Positions 60,817-64,000 of a DNA stretch of 64,000 bases are shown piece by piece (positions within the stretch are counted from its first letter, which is position 1; each line of letters opens with the position of its first letter). The stretch comes from Promethearchaeota archaeon (GTDB taxonomy: Archaea; Asgardarchaeota; Lokiarchaeia; Sigyniarchaeales; SOKP01). Below the pieces are notes generated by a model. The model ran no database searches, was not told the DNA's origin, and was given only the letters and a program-made list of their open reading frames with translations. The stretch is taken from assembly GCA_019894975.1 (NCBI GenBank), contig JAGXNO010000001.1, forward strand, positions 89,278 through 153,277, written 5' to 3'. A program made the position numbers and the translations under genes.

Positions 60817-61569
60817 TTAAACCTTACTGAATTTTTTATGGATTAAAATCCCTGCGACTACGATTATAATACTAATAATTGAAATGAACAAAAGATCCTT
60901 TAAAATATTAAGACTTGTTAAAGGGTCTCCATTAAATATTGACGTTAGAGCATCTGTAACATAATAGCTAGGTAGGAAGGATGCAATAATTTCTGTAGTG
61001 GGAGTTATTGCTATAAAAGTCCCGAAAAACATCTGGGGGAGTATGAAAATAAATGATATTCCCGTCGCAGCACCAGGGCTTTTTGCTATAGTGGCAGTTA
61101 TGAGACCTAAACCAACAGAGCATAATGAAAGGAAGAAAATTAGGGTAAACGCAAATAAGATTCCTAAGACACCAGTTTCGGGCCTAAATCCTAAGACGAA
61201 TGATAAAACCATAACTATTATAACTTGTAAAACAGAAATTAGCGAATTCGATATTAGGTGACTCCCCATAAATTCACTTGAGGATGTAGGTGTTGTATTT
61301 ATTCTCTCTAATAATCCTTGTTCCCTATCAACACTAAAAGACTGAGCTACGGTCATTATTATAAAGATACAAGCATATGTATATAATCCTGGAACCATAA
61401 CATTAAATTGACTTTCTCCAGGTATTTCACTTGGCATGGAACTGAAGGATAGCCCAAACACTAAGGTCAGCACAGCAGGGAAAAGAATCATCATAAATAA
61501 ATTAGCTGGTTCCCTAATCAACCTTTTTAACTCCATTTTAATAAGAGCAAATATTCTTTGACTATTCAT
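60817..61569 (-). CDS. ABC-2 type permease
   Basis: The 250-residue membrane protein has six helices, starting IKMELKRLIREPANLFMMI and LFPAVLTLVFGLSF, with FSVDREQGLLERINTTPTSS, the characteristic intracellular loop of ABC-2 exporters, and helices to IIVVAGILIHKKF. Its start codon follows the ATPase stop with no gap (TAGATG). It would be the membrane part of an efflux system for a lipid, drug or peptide. Confidence 0.9.
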   Translation of the reverse strand: MNSQRIFALIKMELKRLIREPANLFMMILFPAVLTLVFGLSFSSMPSEIPGESQFNVMVPGLYTYACIFIIMTVAQSFSVDREQGLLERINTTPTSSSEFMGSHLISNSLISVLQVIIVMVLSFVLGFRPETGVLGILFAFTLIFFLSLCSVGLGLITATIAKSPGAATGISFIFILPQMFFGTFIAITPTTEIIASFLPSYYVTDALTSIFNGDPLTSLNILKDLLFISIISIIIVVAGILIHKKFSKV

Positions 61570-62355
61570 CTATATACCCTCCAAAATTCTTCTACCTGTT
61601 ATTTTCAGAAATACTTCCTCTAGGTTTTGTGCATCATGTTTTTCCATCAATGTTTTAGGTGGACCTAAAGCTAATAATTCTCCGTAATCGATAATTGCCA
61701 CATTATCGCTAAGTGCCTCTGCTTCTTCTATATAATGAGTAGTGAGGATCACCGTTTTGTTTTGTTCCTTAAGAGAGCCGATGAAACTCCAAGTAGCTCG
61801 ACGGGCTCTAGGATCCATTCCAACTGTAGGTTCATCTAAAAAAGCTATCCTTGGATTACTTATTAGAGCAATTAATAGATTTACTTGACGAAGCATTCCT
61901 CCACTATATCCTTTAGCCTTTCTTTTACTCGTTTCTGTAAAATTTAGTGCCTCTAATAGGCTTTTTGTTCGCTCTTTTAGCTCTTTCTTATTCATTGCAT
62001 ACAAATTTCCAAATAACTCGATGTTTTCTCTCCCCGTAAGAAATTTATAAATTGCAGCATGCTGAGGACACACACCAATTAACTCTTTTACCTTCTTAAG
62101 ATCTTTTTTTATATCATACCCTCCAACTAGAGCAGTTCCACTTGTCGGACTTAATAAACCACTTAAAATCTTGATGGTGGTTGTTTTACCCGCTCCGTTG
62201 GGACCTAAAAGGCCGAAAATCTCACCTTCTTTTACTTCAAAACTTAAATTGTTAACAGCAGTGACATCTTCAAACTTCTTTGTAAGATTTCTAACCGTAA
62301 TAGCATTAACATCATTAGGATCAAAAACATCCTCTGGGTAGTTTGATATTGACAT
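61570..62355 (-). CDS. ABC transporter ATPase
   Basis: The 261-residue ATPase has Walker A GLLGPNGAGKTTTIKILSG, the Q-loop near LIGVCPQHAAIYKFLTG, the signature YSGGMLRQVNLLIAL, Walker B IAFLDEPTVGMD and the H-loop ILTTHYIEEAEAL. It powers the coupled ABC-2 permease. GAGGTT lies upstream of the start. Such pairs export lipids, drugs or bacteriocins; the cargo is unknown. A gene for a double-HTH regulator lies on the same strand upstream. Confidence 0.95.
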   Translation of the reverse strand: MSISNYPEDVFDPNDVNAITVRNLTKKFEDVTAVNNLSFEVKEGEIFGLLGPNGAGKTTTIKILSGLLSPTSGTALVGGYDIKKDLKKVKELIGVCPQHAAIYKFLTGRENIELFGNLYAMNKKELKERTKSLLEALNFTETSKRKAKGYSGGMLRQVNLLIALISNPRIAFLDEPTVGMDPRARRATWSFIGSLKEQNKTVILTTHYIEEAEALSDNVAIIDYGELLALGPPKTLMEKHDAQNLEEVFLKITGRRILEGI

Positions 62356-62659
62356 TTTTTTTTAACCTCTTATATTTTATTTCTCATTTTTTAAATTATT
62401 GAGAATTAATCTCTGAATAAGGGTTATCTTAAATGACTTATAATTTTGATGGAGTGCATTAGGGTGAAAAAAAGGGAAGAAAAAACCGGAAAGTGGGCGT
62501 TTTATCACCTAGATGGGTGATGAATGACACCTTCCAAAACAGACGAATTGGGAAAATAGGCTTCGAAATGCTATAAGATAACTTTTAGCATTTTTTATGT
62601 ATAAATCAATTTTTAGAAATTAGTGCCCATTTTTATCCTTAATAGGTAAAAAATTACCT
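62356..62659. other. Intergenic region with two inverted repeats
   Basis: The 304-bp gap between the regulator stop and the ABC ATPase start holds ATCACC (62504-62509) facing GGTGAT (62516-62521) with the loop TAGATG, and AGGTAA (62644-62649) facing TTACCT (62654-62659) directly at the regulator stop. The first is a candidate operator for the ABC genes; the second may be a terminator hairpin or a binding site. No reading frame was found. Confidence 0.45.
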
Positions 62660-63718
62660 TTAATCCTCTTTTATTTCTCTTACTTTTTCTTCTAAGTATG
62701 TATCCCGCCAAGATGGAAACATTAAACCATTTACCAATACGGTAACATTAACCGATTCAAAATTCATAGACATTAATGAAGCTTCCAAATTTTGAAGTTC
62801 TTTCATTGAGCTAGCCCAAACACACACAAGCATTAGATTCGGGAGATTACTTAAATTCCAAGAAAATAATACTGATTGACTGTGTTTCTTGCGAATTTCT
62901 TCTAATAATTGTGATTTATCGACTTTAATACTTGTTTTCACTTTTAATATTACAATGGATATAATAACTGCCGATTTATCTGGATACCAATCTATAGAAA
63001 ACTCAACAAGGTATTCTTTAATCATTTTATCTAAATGTCGTCTTACAGTTTTAGTAGAAGCCCCAACTTCATCTGCTATATCAGATATTGGTTTTCGTGA
63101 ATTATCCTTTAAGGCATTAACTATTAAAAAATCTAATTTAGGAAGTTTTAGGTTACCTCTCTCTTCTGAATTATCTGTTTTAGATATTTGAGTTGTGTCT
63201 GAGGGAAAAGGTCCATTAGGAGAAGGAGCAAGACTAACTAAACCAACTTCAAGATCATTTATTCCGCCCTTTTCCCTTATAAAGGAAACTAATGGATCTA
63301 ACTCATTATGATTCCTAAGGAGAGCGTGTATATAAAAAAGATGATCACTGGCTTGAGTGACATTAAAGATAGATTCATGTTTTCCGAGCTCTTGGAGTAA
63401 TCCTGCCTTATTTTCTATTTGTGAATTCCCAAACATGATAATATGAACAGGATTAGAAAAAATAAGGAAACTCAGTTTTGTATTAAAATTTTGTATTATA
63501 CGTAAATCCACCATTGACTTTATACGCTTATGTATGGAATTGACACTCATTTTGAACAATTCCGCCAGATCGTGATATGGAATTCGAGAATTTTGTACCA
63601 GCATCATACATATCCCGAAATCAATTTCATCCATACTAATATAGTTGGTACTAGTTATGTTATCAATTTTTCTATTTATGCTATTTTTATCCTTTTTGAA
63701 TAAGAATTCCGGTGCCAC
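62660..63718 (-). CDS. Double-HTH Lrp/AsnC-like regulator
   Basis: The 352-residue protein has two winged-helix parts of Lrp/AsnC type: residues 28-85 (IPYHDLAELFKMSVNSIHKR) and about 195-250 (KPISDIADEVGASTKTVRRH). Each is followed by a beta-alpha region that resembles a RAM-like sensor. This is a fused two-copy design. The start could be GTG 63716-63718, overlapping the ferredoxin end by 32 bases, or the ATG 28 codons in; the first HTH survives with either. It probably regulates nearby ABC or redox genes. Confidence 0.75.
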   Translation of the reverse strand: MAPEFLFKKDKNSINRKIDNITSTNYISMDEIDFGICMMLVQNSRIPYHDLAELFKMSVNSIHKRIKSMVDLRIIQNFNTKLSFLIFSNPVHIIMFGNSQIENKAGLLQELGKHESIFNVTQASDHLFYIHALLRNHNELDPLVSFIREKGGINDLEVGLVSLAPSPNGPFPSDTTQISKTDNSEERGNLKLPKLDFLIVNALKDNSRKPISDIADEVGASTKTVRRHLDKMIKEYLVEFSIDWYPDKSAVIISIVILKVKTSIKVDKSQLLEEIRKKHSQSVLFSWNLSNLPNLMLVCVWASSMKELQNLEASLMSMNFESVNVTVLVNGLMFPSWRDTYLEEKVREIKED

Positions 63719-63956
63719 CCCGAGGATAATTGAATTCTATTGCACCAGCATCACAAACTTGAAAACAAGCCCCACATTCTAAACATTTAGATTGATAATC
63801 ATCCACTAAATAAACTTTTCCTTCATTTTTGCGCCATAGATTCATAATACATATTATTAAACAGCGGTCACAGTTATTGCATTTTTCCTTATCAAGTGAG
63901 ATAAAGTTTCCTGTTCCAGAAATCCGTTTACTCAAACCTTCAAGCTCAATTTTCAT
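63687..63956 (-). CDS. FixX-like ferredoxin
   Basis: The 89-residue protein has two Cys clusters: NCDRCLIICIMNLW after a C-N-N start, and SKCLECGACFQVCDAGAIEF. The end, EFNYPRGGTGI, is the distinctive FixX/ETF-quinone oxidoreductase ferredoxin motif (E-W-N-Y-P-R-G-G-x-G). It carries electrons between ETF-QO-type flavoproteins and quinone or ferredoxin. GAGGTGATCGAG is an almost perfect Shine-Dalgarno site. The start overlaps the stop of the previous gene (ATGA), so the pair is coupled. Confidence 0.88.
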   Translation of the reverse strand: MKIELEGLSKRISGTGNFISLDKEKCNNCDRCLIICIMNLWRKNEGKVYLVDDYQSKCLECGACFQVCDAGAIEFNYPRGGTGILIQKG

Positions 63957-64000
63957 CTATCTCGATCACCTCTTCTTTTCTTTTTTTGAGGAAGCATATC
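63953..64000 (-). CDS. C-terminal end of an upstream gene (partial)
   Basis: A minus-strand frame open to the window edge ends with TGA 63953-63955, overlapping the ferredoxin start as ATGA. The visible 15 residues are basic (DMLPQKKKRRGDRDR). In the usual order this would be FixC or an ETF-QO flavoprotein, but no motif is visible. Confidence 0.45.
   Translation of the reverse strand, partial: DMLPQKKKRRGDRDR

Overview
The window is one continuous 64 kb piece of an AT-rich, densely coded archaeal chromosome. Archaeal identity is clear from a TFIIB-type initiation factor (TFB), Shine-Dalgarno sites of the GGTGATC type and a RimK/MptN-like ligase. The mix points to an Asgard archaeon of the Lokiarchaeia type: an unusual small GTPase coupled to a partner gene, many tiny zinc-finger proteins, a bacterial-type GrpE-DnaK-DnaJ system and a dispersed fatty-acid oxidation gene set. 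This assignment is an inference; no rRNA or ribosomal protein gene is present to settle it. I saw no tRNA, rRNA, CRISPR array or intact mobile element.

Layout. 0-1.5 kb: the end of an SMC-like ATPase gene followed by kleisin-like and ScpB-like genes. 1.5-6.5 kb: a hydrolase, the GTPase pair, a coiled-coil protein and a RimK-type ligase. 6.5-17 kb: Maf, two tandem dolichol-kinase-like membrane proteins, a MoaD-like protein, a tiny Lys/Gly-rich protein, thymidylate synthase, TatD, a CoA-transferase/GNAT fusion, a MutY relative without an Fe-S cluster, and a B12-type radical SAM protein. 17-24 kb: an SCP2 protein and its thiolase, a PhoU-like regulator, then two damaged genes (a uroporphyrinogen-decarboxylase-like pseudogene and a membrane protein split by an in-frame TAG). 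24-36 kb: MBL-fold hydrolase, pyruvate kinase, nitroreductases, a flavin reductase, an ornithine cyclodeaminase-like enzyme next to a threonine dehydratase, and many small proteins of unknown function. 36-50 kb: aminotransferase, OFA-type MFS transporter, two tandem SDRs, DUF362, a VOC protein, acyl-CoA synthetase, DUF2284, acyl-CoA dehydrogenase and thioesterase, interleaved with small zinc-binding proteins. 51-54 kb: a secreted beta-propeller/solute-binding protein fusion with seven exact 126-bp repeats. 55-60 kb: grpE-dnaK-dnaJ-tfb behind a promoter with three phased operator-like repeats, then class II aldolase. 61-64 kb: an ABC-2 exporter, a double-HTH regulator and a FixX-like ferredoxin at the right edge.

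How the genes fit together. The acyl-CoA synthetase, acyl-CoA dehydrogenase, SDRs, thiolase/SCP2 pair, thioesterase and FixX-like ferredoxin suggest acyl-CoA oxidation feeding an ETF-type electron carrier. Pyruvate kinase and aldolase supply central carbon metabolism. The chaperone operon carries its own TFB, so stress response and promoter choice may be linked.

Two themes deserve attention. First, three genes (TatD-like, MutY-like, and a 4-TM zinc-ribbon protein) seem to start at ATT or ATA behind good Shine-Dalgarno sites; a search limited to ATG/GTG/TTG truncates all three and removes essential motifs. Second, small cysteine-rich proteins are unusually common between 25.9 and 46.7 kb and fall into at least two paralogous families.
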